Shown: positions 1 to 9,584, counted from the stretch's first letter. The stretch: DNA of 64,000 nt from JBGVSA01 sp049840475 (GCA_049840475.1 JASGKX010000003.1:124001-188000), one strand, 5' to 3'. The notes: generated by a model not told the origin, from the letters alone. Numbers and translations are program-made.

Positions 1-1
1 G

Positions 2-238
2 CTGACTGCGATCAGTGGGGCATGGCTGGAGGGACATCCGCTGACGTTGGTGCAGTCGGTCACGATTGCACCGCCCATCGCGCCGTCTCACGACCTGGGC
101 GCGACGATTGCCGAGCTGCATGGTTGGCTGGGTGACATCATCCTCTGGGTGGCCGGGCTGCATGCTGTAGCCGCGCTATTCCATCACTACGTGCTGCGGG
201 ACGACGTGTTGCGGCGGATGCTTCCGCATCGGCACTAG
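2..238 (+). CDS. Cytochrome b561 family protein, C-terminal part (5' end outside window)
   Basis: Only the last 78 residues are present and the reading frame is open to the left edge. The tail has a hydrophobic segment (DIILWVAGLHAVAALFHHYV) followed by LRDDVLRRMLP, the typical end of a CybB-like cytochrome b561. In that family a His of this last helix ligates b-type haem, and the protein passes electrons from quinol in the inner membrane. The gene converges on arcA, whose stop lies 62 bases away. No clear terminator hairpin was found between them. The family call is good; the symbol is withheld because the N-terminal half is not visible. Confidence 0.8.
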   Translation: MTAISGAWLEGHPLTLVQSVTIAPPIAPSHDLGATIAELHGWLGDIILWVAGLHAVAALFHHYVLRDDVLRRMLPHRH

Positions 239-300
239 ACCGGCTTTCGTCCGGACGGCGTGGCAGGTTGCCGAGCCGCCCGGACTACCGGTGCGATGTC

Positions 301-1548
301 TTACGCGTCGTACGGATCGCGCGTGATGGGGCAGGTCATGCAGTGACCGCCGCCACGGCCGCGACCGAGCTCTGCGCCGACAAAGGTGACGACTTCAATG
401 CCTGCCTTACGCAACAGCGTGTTGGTGTAAACGTTGCGATCGTAGGCGAGCACGGTGCCCGGTGATACGCACACAAGGTTCGCGCCACTGTCCCACTGTG
501 TACGTTCGCGCATGTAGGCATTGCCCCCCGTTTCAACCACGCGCATTTTTTTTACGCCCAATGCTTGTCCGACGACGTCAACGAGCGGTGCGTCTTCGCG
601 GTGCAGGCTGAGTTCGCCGGGCTTGTTGCCGGGGCGATACGAGAACACGCGGATCTGATTGACGATGTCGGGATACAGCAGCACGCAGTCACGATCGGCA
701 AAGGTGAATACCGTATCGAGGTGCATCGCGGCGCGCAGCTTGGGCATGGCGGCGACGATGACGCGGTCGACCACGTTGTTCTCGAACAGTGACGAGGCGA
801 GCTGACTGATGGCCTGACGCGAGGTCCGTTCGCTCATGCCGATAAGCAGCGTGCGGTTGCCGATGGGCATGACATCGCCACCTTCGAGCGTGGCCAGCCC
901 ATGGTCCATCGTCGGGTCGCCCCACCACACACGCACCTTGCCGGCGAACGTCGGATGAAATCTGTAGATGGCCGAGGTGAGGATGGTCTCTTCGTGACGT
1001 GCCGGCCAATACAACGGATTGAGCGTCGCGCCGCCGTAGATCCAGCAGGTGGTGTCACGCGTGTACAGCGTGTTCGGCAGTGGCGGCAACAAGTATTCGG
1101 TGACGCCAGCGGCCTCGCGGATGAGCTTGAGTTGTTCTCCGCCTATCGCGTCGGGGAACTCGTCCGTGGACAATCCACCGATGAGTGTCTCGGCCAATAC
1201 GCGGGGCGAGAGGCCTTCGAGATAGCTGCGGATCTCGTCGATCAGACCGAGGCCGACCTGGTCGGCCACGACCTGGTGGTCGAGAATCCACTTCTTCGCT
1301 TCAGGGATGGCGACGGTTTCGGCGAGCAGGTTGTGCATCTCCAGCACGTCGACGCCGCGGTCGCGCATCTTGGTCATGAAGTCGAAATGGTCGCGCTTGG
1401 CGTTCTCCACCCACATGACATCGTCGAACAGCAGTGCGTCGCAATTGCTGGGGGTCAGTCGCTCGTGCGCACGGCCGGGTGCGCACACCATGACGGTGCG
1501 CAGTTGGCCGACTTCAGAGTGAACGCCAAAAGTGGTGTTGTTCGTCAT
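301..1548 (-). CDS. arcA: Arginine deiminase
   Basis: The 415-residue protein hydrolyses L-arginine to citrulline and ammonia, the first step of the cytoplasmic arginine deiminase pathway. Visible family motifs are LYTRDTTCWI in the middle, LEGGDVMPIGNRTLLIGMSE, and the C-terminal GGGHCMTCPITRDP with the nucleophilic Cys at residue 406. Length is normal. The ATG at 1548 was chosen because AAGGAG lies seven bases upstream and MTNNTTFGVHSEVG matches the usual N-terminus; a longer frame upstream lacks this. The gene lies 17 bases after arcD, so the two form an operon. arcB and arcC do not follow: the next gene is a convergent cytochrome b561 gene. Confidence 0.97.
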   Translation of the reverse strand: MTNNTTFGVHSEVGQLRTVMVCAPGRAHERLTPSNCDALLFDDVMWVENAKRDHFDFMTKMRDRGVDVLEMHNLLAETVAIPEAKKWILDHQVVADQVGLGLIDEIRSYLEGLSPRVLAETLIGGLSTDEFPDAIGGEQLKLIREAAGVTEYLLPPLPNTLYTRDTTCWIYGGATLNPLYWPARHEETILTSAIYRFHPTFAGKVRVWWGDPTMDHGLATLEGGDVMPIGNRTLLIGMSERTSRQAISQLASSLFENNVVDRVIVAAMPKLRAAMHLDTVFTFADRDCVLLYPDIVNQIRVFSYRPGNKPGELSLHREDAPLVDVVGQALGVKKMRVVETGGNAYMRERTQWDSGANLVCVSPGTVLAYDRNVYTNTLLRKAGIEVVTFVGAELGRGRGGGHCMTCPITRDPYDA

Positions 1549-1565
1549 TGATTGCTCCTTTAGCT

Positions 1566-2996
1566 TCAAATCGTGATCGCGCCCTGCGCCAGACCGATGA
1601 CGGCCGCGACGGCGCCGATGAGGGCGATGATGAATATGGTCAGCTCGACACCGGTGAACAGGCGCGCGCCTTGTTCGCGACGGGCCCACCAGTAGAGGAG
1701 GGTGCCGGGGGCGTAGAGCAGGGCAGACAGCAGCAGGTACTTCATGCCGCCCGCATAGACCATGAACGCCGTGTAGATGGCTGCGACGGAGGCGATGATG
1801 AGTTCATTGCGGCGCTCCGCATCATTGAGATACCCGCTGGTGGCGCGCTTGGCGACGAGGATGCCGAAACCTGCGACAAGCAAGTACGGGATCAGCGACA
1901 TTGAGCTGGTGAGGCTCAGCATCAGCGAGAAGGCATCGCTCGACCAGTACGTGCTGATGACCAGGCATTGCACGACGATGTTGGTCAGCCATAGCGCGGC
2001 GGCTGGCACCTTGGCGGCGTTTTCGCGTCCGAATACGGCGGGCATGTCGCCATTGCGGGCGGCAGCGAAGAGCACTTCGGCGCAGATCAGTGACCACGCG
2101 AGATACGCACCGAGCACTGAAATGAGCAGGCCAACGCTCACGAACACCGCGCCCCACGGCCCGACGATGGCCGACAGCACGCCCGCCATCGAAGGTTGGC
2201 GAAGCCCGGCGATTTCCGCCTGCGGCAGCACACCATAGGGCAGCATCGACACGAGCACCATCAGGCTCAACGCGGCAACGAAGCCGAGCAGCGTGGCGAC
2301 GCCGACGTGCGAGCGCTTCTTGGCGTAGCGCGAATACACGCTGGCGCCTTCAATGCCGAGAAACACGAACACTGTCACCAGCATGGTCATGCGGACCTGC
2401 TCGAACAGGCTCATGCCCTCGATCGACTGCATGCCCCAGAAGTTCGCGCGGAACAGATCGAGCTTGAACGCCAGCACGGCGATCACGATGAAGGCCACGA
2501 TCGGCACGATCTTGGCGATCGTCACCACGGTATTGATGAACGCCGCCTGCTGGATGCCGCGCAGGATCATGAAGTGAAAGATCCAGATACCACCCGATGC
2601 AGCAGCGATGGCGAGGATGGTGTTGCCTTCGCCGAACGCAGGGAAGAACGCACCGAGCGTCGACTTGATGAGCACCCAGTACGACACGTTGCCGATGCAA
2701 CTGCCGATCCAGTACCCGAAAGCGGACAAAAAGCCGAGGTAGTCGCCGAACCCCGCCTTGGCGTAAGCAAATACGCCAGCGTCGAGGTCTGGTTTGCGTT
2801 GCGCGAGCGATTGAAACACACGCGCCAGCGCGAACATGCCGCCACCCGCGATGGCCCACGCGATGATGGCGCCAAACGCGCCGGTCGATCCGCCGAAGGT
2901 GCGGGGCAGGGAGAAGATGCCTGCGCCGATGATAGAGCCGACCACCATGGCGGTCAGCGAAGATAAACCGAGTTTTTTCTCAGAATTGGAGTCCAT
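1566..2996 (-). CDS. arcD: Arginine/ornithine antiporter (APC superfamily)
   Basis: This is a 476-residue, very hydrophobic protein with about 12-13 membrane spans. It begins LGLSSLTAMVVGSIIGAGIFSLPRTFGG, the Gly-rich first helix typical of basic amino-acid/polyamine antiporters. ArcD exchanges external arginine for internal ornithine and feeds arginine deiminase. It is the first gene of an arcD-arcA operon. Upstream is an A-rich stretch on the coding strand, which may help promoter strength. With no arcB nearby to make ornithine, the actual counter-substrate (ornithine, citrulline or agmatine) is open. Confidence 0.93.
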   Translation of the reverse strand: MDSNSEKKLGLSSLTAMVVGSIIGAGIFSLPRTFGGSTGAFGAIIAWAIAGGGMFALARVFQSLAQRKPDLDAGVFAYAKAGFGDYLGFLSAFGYWIGSCIGNVSYWVLIKSTLGAFFPAFGEGNTILAIAAASGGIWIFHFMILRGIQQAAFINTVVTIAKIVPIVAFIVIAVLAFKLDLFRANFWGMQSIEGMSLFEQVRMTMLVTVFVFLGIEGASVYSRYAKKRSHVGVATLLGFVAALSLMVLVSMLPYGVLPQAEIAGLRQPSMAGVLSAIVGPWGAVFVSVGLLISVLGAYLAWSLICAEVLFAAARNGDMPAVFGRENAAKVPAAALWLTNIVVQCLVISTYWSSDAFSLMLSLTSSMSLIPYLLVAGFGILVAKRATSGYLNDAERRNELIIASVAAIYTAFMVYAGGMKYLLLSALLYAPGTLLYWWARREQGARLFTGVELTIFIIALIGAVAAVIGLAQGAITI

Positions 2997-3747
2997 GCGT
3001 CGCCCCTGTAAATGTTTTCGAGAAATAAATGTCTAAAGCCGAGTTGTTTTTTTTTGTTATTGCAGGGCTGGCTGGATCGGGTGGCTGACGGACCTCCTTA
3101 TGGGTGATTTGGGGTTGTGTGGGGCGAGTTTTGAGCCTTGTTTTTGCTCGGATATGACGTTGTCGCCATTTACCGTATGGGAATGTTCTTATTCAGGCAA
3201 CCCTGTTAAGTTAAATACTGTTAATTCATATGTCATTGATGGAAAATAGTTTTTGTCGCATTTGTTGCATTTTCGCTGAGGGTTTTCTTGGAGGATGTCG
3301 TTGCAGGCCCCTTGGAGACGGGGATTGCCTTGTTGTGGCTTGCTGAATTGCTTTGTGAATGGCCGGATAGATTGTATTCAATACTCGCGTACTGATTCCG
3401 CTGCCAATTCTCAGAGGAGTATCGCCGAAAATATTCGTCGATATAGATGGTGTCCGCCAAATGCTATGCGGAGGAGGTGCATCGGATGAGGGGGAAGGGG
3501 CGTCTTGGTGAAATGATCAGGCGATTAAATTAAGGTGATAAATCCAATAATGACGTGTGTCGAATTATCGAATTCTATGTGCGCGACGCAGAAATAACTG
3601 AATCAGAAAGAGGGTGTGCTGCTGTTGAAATTCTTTAGGAATGACACCGCTTTGCGCGTGGAGAATTGCTTGTCAATGCTAAGACATGAGTGCGTGCGTC
3701 ATGATTCTGCGCGTCAGTGACTGAGCGAGGCGGTCTTCAGCGGATGC
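2997..3747. other. AT-richer intergenic stretch upstream of arcD
   Basis: About 750 bases without a convincing gene, visibly poorer in G+C than the flanks. It holds runs such as a nine-T tract near 3048 and several TTAA/AATT patches. Short open frames occur on both strands (for example 3233-3460 minus and 3295-3489 plus), but their composition and lack of family resemblance do not support coding. The stretch should contain the arcD promoter. I looked for ANR/FNR-type (TTGAT-N4-ATCAA) and ArgR-type sites and found no full match. Confidence 0.5.
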
Positions 3748-3957
3748 TCAGCGACGTTCCATCCATTTGACCACCCAGTGCAGAGCGATGAACGCACAGG
3801 CCAGGCCGCCAAGAGCGGCTGCGATGCCGACAGCGACCCGCGTATTGGCATCGCCGCCAAGCATGGCGAGGCCACCCGACCAGATGCCCAGCGCGAACAG
3901 CCCCGCGAATATCCACCACAGGGCTGCCAGCACTAGCGCGCGTATGACTCCACTCAT
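3748..3957 (-). CDS. Small two-helix membrane protein of unknown function
   Basis: A 69-residue frame with two strongly hydrophobic segments (about residues 5-32 and 40-63) separated by a short Gly/Asp/Asn turn, ending in a basic tail (KWMERR). This is the topology of small integral inner-membrane proteins. No catalytic motif and no family was recognised. The ATG has no strong Shine-Dalgarno sequence. It stands alone, between the AT-rich stretch and the DUF4442 gene. It is probably a real gene because the hydrophobic pattern is regular and the composition matches neighbouring genes. Confidence 0.55.
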   Translation of the reverse strand: MSGVIRALVLAALWWIFAGLFALGIWSGGLAMLGGDANTRVAVGIAAALGGLACAFIALHWVVKWMERR

Positions 3958-4185
3958 GCGTTTTGCCGTTTCGGCTGAATCATCGGATTCCTATTGTCAT
4001 GTCGTCGCCCGGGAAATGCACGCGACTCGTCGGTGCGAAGCGCGGTAGAGGTGGGCAGTCGCTGCAACGCATACGACATTTTCGGCCTGGCGTGGTTCGT
4101 TATGGCGCGTGCGATGAGCGTCGAACACGCTTTGGTGTCGTGAGTCCAATGGGCTGCCGTTATCATTTACACGGACGGGAAATCG

Positions 4186-4644
4186 TTATTGTTCGCGCCG
4201 ATGAGGTTTGAGGCGTACGTACACCTGTTTTCGCACGCGTGCGACGACCTCTCCCTGAGCAGTGACGACATCAACGCTGAACCAGTGCAGCACTTTTTCG
4301 CCATTTGCGGCGGCGGCGCGGATGTCGTTGACCTCGGATTCCTCAAGTGCGAAATGCGCGAAAACATCCGTCTTGCCGGGCGCAATGAAGTCGATCTCGC
4401 CGGCCTTGTCCCACACGTAGTAGTCCTTGCCCAGACGATGCAACAACAACAGCATCCACATCGGGTCGGTCATGGCGAACAGGTTGCCGCCAAAGTGCAC
4501 CCCCATGTAGTTGCGATTCCATGGGCGCAGGCGCATGCGGACGGTGGCGTGGTTCCAGTCGTCGTCGAGCTTGACGATGCGGATGCTGTTGACGAGAAAG
4601 GGTGGCCAGAGGTTGACCAGCCGTTTGAAGGTGGATGCCCGCAT
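4186..4644 (-). CDS. DUF4442 / hotdog-fold thioesterase-like protein
   Basis: About 152 residues starting MRASTFKRLVNLWPPFL, with the central signature NYMGVHFGGNLFAMTDPMW, in which a helix follows the GVHFGG turn as in PaaI/DUF4442 hotdog proteins. The fold suggests a CoA- or acyl-thioester-binding role, but the substrate is unknown. A start 39 bases further upstream (4683) is possible; I prefer 4644 because MRAS... looks like the conserved family start, though neither has a strong ribosome-binding site. It is divergent from the arginase gene. Confidence 0.75.
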   Translation of the reverse strand: MRASTFKRLVNLWPPFLVNSIRIVKLDDDWNHATVRMRLRPWNRNYMGVHFGGNLFAMTDPMWMLLLLHRLGKDYYVWDKAGEIDFIAPGKTDVFAHFALEESEVNDIRAAAANGEKVLHWFSVDVVTAQGEVVARVRKQVYVRLKPHRREQ

Positions 4645-4841
4645 AAATGTGCCGTCGAACGGTGTTGATCGTGATGAGAACATACGGATGCGTATGGTGC
4701 AATCCGCACAAAGCCGTGGGTGGTTGACGGCGTCTGTAACGTTCGCGCGCTGGACAGGTGTCGATTGGCGCTCTAATTTGCATCGCGCACCTAGCGTGCG
4801 CGATGGGCGAGGCGGGTTTGGGCTGGCGAAAGGATACGGGC

Positions 4842-5762
4842 ATGGTCATTGGTATTGATCTCATTGGCGCGCCGAGCGATGTCGGTGCTGGCACGCGCGG
4901 ATGTTCGATGGGGCCCGAGGCGCTGCGCGTGGCGGGGCTGGGAGAAGCGCTGGCCGCCATGGGCATGGCGGTGCGCGACACCGGAAATCTGTTTGGCCCG
5001 CAGAACCCATGGCAGGCGGCGCAAGAGGGCTATCGACATCTGTCGGAGGTGGTCGCCTGGAACCAACTCGTGCACGACGCGTGCATGACCGCTTACGACG
5101 CTGGCCGCATGCCGCTGCTGATGGGGGGCGACCATTCTTTGGTGATCGGTTCGATCAGTGCGGCGGCGCGCCATTGCCGCCGCCAGGGCAAGCGCCTGGT
5201 TGTGCTGTGGCTCGATGCGCACGCGGATTTCAATACTTCATCCGTCACGCCGAGCGGCAATATTCATGGGATGCCATTGGCATGTCTGTGTGGCGCGGGG
5301 CCGGACGAACTTGTCTCCATGTCGGGCGAGGCGCCCGCACTCAAGCCTGATGCGATCTGCCAGGTCGGCGTTCGTTCTGTCGATCCGGGCGAACGCCATT
5401 TGGTCGAGGCGGCAGAGCTGGAAGTCTATGACATGCGTGCCATCGACGAGTACGGCATGCGCGCCGTGATGCAGCGCGCGCTATACGGTGTGGATGAAGA
5501 CACTCACCTGCACGTGAGCTTCGACATCGATTTTCTCGATCCGGACATCGCGCCCGGGGGCGGCACGGTCGTGCCTGGCGGGCCAACGTATCGCGAAGCG
5601 CAGCTATGCATGGAAATGATCGCGGATAGCGGGCGGCTTTCATCGCTTGATGTGATGGAGCTGAACCCGGCGATGGACGAGCGTAATCGGACGGCGCGGC
5701 TAGTGGTCGATCTTGTTGAAAGTCTCTTTGGTAAGTCCACGCTCGCACGCAGGCCGTACTAG
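4842..5762 (+). CDS. rocF: Arginase
   Basis: A 306-residue ureohydrolase that splits L-arginine into ornithine and urea. The binuclear Mn-binding motifs are all present: GGDHS (residues 95-99), WLDAHADFNT (about 123-132) and SFDIDFLDP (226-234). A Glu-bearing motif, MELNPAMDERNRTA, follows near the C-terminus. The ATG at 4842 is preceded by GAAAGGA at good spacing; an in-frame ATG 84 bases earlier only adds a non-conserved leader. With arcD/arcA about 3 kb away, this locus carries two competing arginine-consuming enzymes. Confidence 0.95.
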   Translation: MVIGIDLIGAPSDVGAGTRGCSMGPEALRVAGLGEALAAMGMAVRDTGNLFGPQNPWQAAQEGYRHLSEVVAWNQLVHDACMTAYDAGRMPLLMGGDHSLVIGSISAAARHCRRQGKRLVVLWLDAHADFNTSSVTPSGNIHGMPLACLCGAGPDELVSMSGEAPALKPDAICQVGVRSVDPGERHLVEAAELEVYDMRAIDEYGMRAVMQRALYGVDEDTHLHVSFDIDFLDPDIAPGGGTVVPGGPTYREAQLCMEMIADSGRLSSLDVMELNPAMDERNRTARLVVDLVESLFGKSTLARRPY

Positions 5763-5965
5763 GCGGGACTTCATTTTCCCTCATCGTCATGTCGGTATAG
5801 TCTGACAATGCAGGTTGCGTAATCGGACGGCCGTCCCTGACTGTCTGCAAAGACTCTTCACTTCACGCTACCGCCGCGAAAACCACGGTAAGGCACTCCG
5901 CATACTTCGCTGTTGCATCGGCCCCACGGGCTGGTGACACATAAGCAAATATCTCGGAGAGTGAA

Positions 5966-6742
5966 ATGAAGTTCTCGAACATCAATCGCAGCGCTCTGAC
6001 GGCTGTCGCCGCCGCAACGTTGCTCATGCTGGGTGGCTGTGCGCAGAAGGGTGGCGGCATGAATGTCGATGGCCTGGTCAACGCCGGCATGATGGGTATG
6101 CAAGCCGCGACGTTGAGCGACGCTGACATGCAACAGCTGACCAACGAGTCCTGCGCCAATATGGACAAGACCAACAAGGTCGCGGGAGCCAAGGACAAGT
6201 ACAGCGTGCGCCTGACAAGACTGATGAAAGGAATGCCCACTTCCGTCAGCGGCGCGGCGATCAACTACAAGGTCTACATGACCAAGGATGTGAACGCCTG
6301 GGCTATGGCCAATGGCTGCGTGCGTGTCTATAGCGGCCTGATGGACATGATGAACGACGACGAAGTACGCGGCGTGATTGGTCATGAAGTCGGCCACGTG
6401 GCGCTGGGGCATTCGCGCAAGGCCATGCAGGTAGCCTATGCGACGGCGGCTGCGCGTGCTGCGGCGGGATCGTTTGGCGGTTCGGTCGGCGCGCTGACCG
6501 ATTCGCAATTGGGCGACATCGGCGAGGCGTTCGTGAATGCGCAGTTCTCGCAGTCGCAAGAGCTGGACGCCGACAACTACTCCTTTGATCTTTTGACCAA
6601 GGCCGGCATGAAGCGCGAGGGCTTGAAGACGGGTTTTGAAAAGCTCGCCAAGCTCGGCAACGGTCAGAGCAGCGTGTTCGATTCGCATCCGCCCTCGGCC
6701 GAGCGCGCACAGAACATCGCCAATCGTCTGGCCGGGAAGTGA
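5966..6742 (+). CDS. M48 family zinc metalloprotease, lipoprotein (LoiP/YggG-like)
   Basis: A 258-residue protein with a signal peptide and lipobox LGGC (lipidated Cys at residue 25), so it should be a membrane-anchored envelope protein. The zinc site is HEVGH at residues 140-144, with the third ligand Glu in QSQELDADNY at about residue 199. The C-terminal SHPPSAERAQNIA is typical of M48 peptidases such as LoiP and BepA. Likely role: quality control or turnover of outer-membrane proteins. GGAG lies close upstream of the ATG. A strong terminator follows the stop. Confidence 0.92.
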   Translation: MKFSNINRSALTAVAAATLLMLGGCAQKGGGMNVDGLVNAGMMGMQAATLSDADMQQLTNESCANMDKTNKVAGAKDKYSVRLTRLMKGMPTSVSGAAINYKVYMTKDVNAWAMANGCVRVYSGLMDMMNDDEVRGVIGHEVGHVALGHSRKAMQVAYATAAARAAAGSFGGSVGALTDSQLGDIGEAFVNAQFSQSQELDADNYSFDLLTKAGMKREGLKTGFEKLAKLGNGQSSVFDSHPPSAERAQNIANRLAGK

Positions 6743-6761
6743 TCGGCATCAGCCCATAAAA

Positions 6762-6785
6762 AAAGGCCACCGTGAGGTGGCCTTT
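6762..6785. terminator. Bidirectional rho-independent terminator
   Basis: Perfect 10-bp stem AAAGGCCACC / GGTGGCCTTT with a GTGA tetraloop, flanked by an A-run on the left and a T-rich stretch on the right. It lies between the convergent M48 peptidase and typA genes and can serve both. Confidence 0.9.
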
Positions 6786-6816
6786 CTGTTTGTGCCGGAC
6801 GGCGTGCGCTGCGGCA

Positions 6817-8635
6817 TCATTCGGCGTCAGCGCGTGCTGCGCGCTTACGTTCGTGTTCCTTCAGATAGCGCTTGCGCAGGCGGATGTTCTGCGGCGTGAT
6901 TTCCACCAGTTCGTCGTCGGCGATGAACTCAATGGCGGACTCAAGCGTGAGCTGGATCGGCGGGGTCAGCGTAACGGCTTCGTCCTTGCCGGAGGCGCGA
7001 ACGTTGGTCAGTTGCTTGCCCTTGATCGGGTTCACGACCAGATCGTTGTCGCGCGAGTGGATGCCGATGATCATGCCTTCGTACAGACGGTCGCCCGGGC
7101 TGACGAACATGCGGCCACGGTCCTGCAGGTTCCACAGAGCGTAGGCCACAGCGTCGCCGTCGTTCTGCGAGATCAGCACGCCGTTGCGGCGCTCAGCCAT
7201 CATGCCGGCCATGGGGCCGTAGTCGTCGAAAACGTGGCTCGCCAGACCCGTGCCGCGCGTCAGCGTCAGGAACTCACCCTGGAAGCCGATCAGGCCACGT
7301 GCCGGAATGCGGTATTCCAGGCGCACGCGACCCTTGCCGTCCGGTTGCATGTCTTGCAGTTCGCCACGGCGACGGCCGAGCTCTTCCATCACGGCGCCTT
7401 GATGGTTTTCTTCCACGTTGACGGTGAGCATTTCGTACGGCTCTTGCTTCTCGCCGTCCACTTCCTTGAACACGACGCGCGGGCGACCAACGGCCAGTTC
7501 GTAGCCTTCGCGACGCATGTTTTCCAGCAGGATGGTCAGGTGCAGTTCGCCGCGACCGGAGACTTCGAACACGTCCGCGTCGTCGGTGTACTTCACGCGC
7601 AGGGCGACGTTCTTGAGGAGTTCTTTTTCGAGGCGTTCGCGGATCTGGCGGCTGGTGACGAACTTGCCTTCGCGGCCCGCCAGCGGCGAACTGTTCGACG
7701 ATGAAGTTCATCGTCAGCGTGGGTTCATCGACAGCGATCGGCTTCATGCCTTCGGGCTTTTCCGGGTCGCACAGCGTCACGCCAATGCCGACCTGATCGA
7801 TGCCGCTGACCAGAATGATGTCGCCGGCTTCGGCCGATTCAGCCGCCGAGCGTTCCAGGCCCTGAAAGGTCAGGACCTGGCTGATCTTGGCCTTGCCGCG
7901 CGATTCGTCGCCATACATGACAACGACTTCCTGGTTCGGGCGGATGCGGCCACGCTTGATGCGGCCGATGCCGAGCTGACCGATGTAGGTGGAATAGTCC
8001 AGCGAGCAGATCTGCACTTGCAGCGGGCCGTTGACGTTGACCTCGGGCTGCGGCACGTGTTGCAGGATGGCGTCGAACAAGGGCTTCATGTCGGTGCCCG
8101 GCTTGTCGGCGTCGAGCATGGCGTAGCCATTCAGTGCCGAGGCGTAGACGACCGGAAAGTCGAGTTGTTCTTCGGTTGCGCCGAGTTTGTCGAACAGGTC
8201 GAAGGTGTGGTTGATCACCCAGTCCGGACGAGCGCCCGGGCGGTCGATCTTGTTGATCACGACGATCGGCTTGAGCCCCTGCGCCAGCGCCTTGCGCGTG
8301 ACGAAGCGGGTCTGCGGCATCGGGCCTTCAACGGCGTCGACCAGCAGCAGCACGGAGTTGACCATCGACAGCACGCGTTCGACTTCGCCGCCGAAGTCAG
8401 CGTGCCCCGGGGTGTCGACGATGTTGATGTGGGTGTCGCCGTACTGGATGGCGCAGTTTTTGGCCAGGATCGTGATGCCGCGCTCGCGTTCGATATCACC
8501 GCTGTCCATCACGCGTTCAGCAACCTGTTGGTTGTCGCGGAAGGTGCCGGATTGGCGAAGAAGCTGGTCCACGAGGGTAGTCTTGCCATGGTCGACGTGG
8601 GCGATGATGGCGATGTTGCGAATGGCGCGGGTCAT
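6817..8635 (-). CDS. typA: Ribosome-associated GTPase TypA/BipA, interrupted by one +1 frameshift
   Basis: Translational GTPase that acts in ribosome assembly and stress adaptation. G1 is AHVDHGKTTLVDQLL, G3 DTPGHADFGGEVERVL and G4 NKIDRPGARP. The C-terminal half (from VKYTDDADVFEVSGRGELHL) is in another frame. The frame breaks at 7693-7699: the coding strand reads GTCGAACAG where the conserved I-V-N-S-S-P-L-A-G needs GTCAACAG. Removing one base gives 605 residues, the normal length. I treat the shift as a likely consensus error, because both halves are perfectly conserved. The gene is transcribed away from the methylthioinosine-phosphorylase-type gene. Confidence 0.93.
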
Positions 8636-8829
8636 GAGTTGTTGGGGGAGGCCGTTGATTTGAAAAAGCTTTCCATTCTACCACGCGGAGCGGGTACGGA
8701 TCGCGCGTTGTGTATCCAAACGATTCAGCGCGCATCGATCACGCACGGCCCTTGTAGCGTGGCGGAGCGGTGCGCGACAGAACGCAGACAGACTCTTAGA
8801 ATGGCGCAACATCCATCACAGGAATTCTG

Positions 8830-9570
8830 ATGCTAGCAATCATTGGCGGTAGCGGCCTGTCGAAATTGTCCAGCCTCGCAGTGGAACGCCGCGAAGTCGT
8901 GCGTACGCCGTTCGGAGAGCCGTCCGGCGCCCTGCTGTTCGGGCACGTATGCGATCAGCCTGCAGTGTTTCTGGCCCGCCACGGCTACGGGCACACGGTT
9001 CCGCCGCACAAGGTCAATTACCGCGCCAATATCTGGGCGTTGCGTGAAGCGGGTGCCAAATCGATTCTCTCCGTGGCTTCGGTCGGTGGTATTCGGGCAG
9101 ATCTCGTGCCCGGTTCGCTGGTTGTTCCAAACCAGATCATTGATTACACGTCGGATCGCCCGAACAGTTTCTTCGATGGCGGAGACACCCCGGTGGTGCA
9201 TGTCGACTTCACCGAACCGTACGACGGCGATCTTCGCCAGCGCATCCTTCGTGCCGGGGCGGCCGGGGGCGAAGCGCTGTTCGACGGTGCGATCTACGCG
9301 ACCACGCAAGGGCCGCGCCTTGAAACCGCAGCCGAAATCAACCGCTACGAGCGCGATGGCGCCGATATCGTCGGCATGACGGGCATGCCCGAGGCCGTGC
9401 TGGCGCGCGAGCTTGAGTTGCCGTACGCCGCACTCGCCATGGTGGTGAATTACGCCGCCGGCCGGGGCGAGAGCCGCAATGGCGTGCACCTGCAGAATAT
9501 GACCCAGACCGCGCAAGGCATCATCGCTCGGGTGCATAACGTGCTGCAGCACATGTGCCTGGACTGCTGA
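8830..9570 (+). CDS. S-methyl-5'-thioinosine phosphorylase (MTAP/PNP family)
   Basis: A 246-residue nucleoside phosphorylase. It starts MLAIIGGSGLSKL, with the phosphate-binding G-G-S-G, followed by RHGYGHTVPPHKVNYRANIW, TQGPRLETAAEI and GMTGMPEAVLARELELPYA, the order of the MTAP/MTIP branch. The TQGPRLET and GMTGMPEA forms resemble the Pseudomonas methylthioinosine phosphorylase more than MTA phosphorylase, so hypoxanthine release from methylthioinosine is the better guess. It would salvage the polyamine by-product methylthioadenosine after deamination. def follows after 14 bases, so the two are probably co-transcribed. Confidence 0.85.
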   Translation: MLAIIGGSGLSKLSSLAVERREVVRTPFGEPSGALLFGHVCDQPAVFLARHGYGHTVPPHKVNYRANIWALREAGAKSILSVASVGGIRADLVPGSLVVPNQIIDYTSDRPNSFFDGGDTPVVHVDFTEPYDGDLRQRILRAGAAGGEALFDGAIYATTQGPRLETAAEINRYERDGADIVGMTGMPEAVLARELELPYAALAMVVNYAAGRGESRNGVHLQNMTQTAQGIIARVHNVLQHMCLDC

Positions 9571-9584
9571 TCCGGAGGCCCGCG

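Noticed and set aside
3233..3489. Small overlapping frames in the AT-rich stretch upstream of arcD
   Set aside because: No Shine-Dalgarno support on the minus one, no hydrophobic or family pattern, and they overlap on opposite strands.
3000..3740. ANR/FNR or ArgR box controlling arcD
   Set aside because: Only partial half-sites (such as TTGAT near 3236) were found; no complete palindrome.
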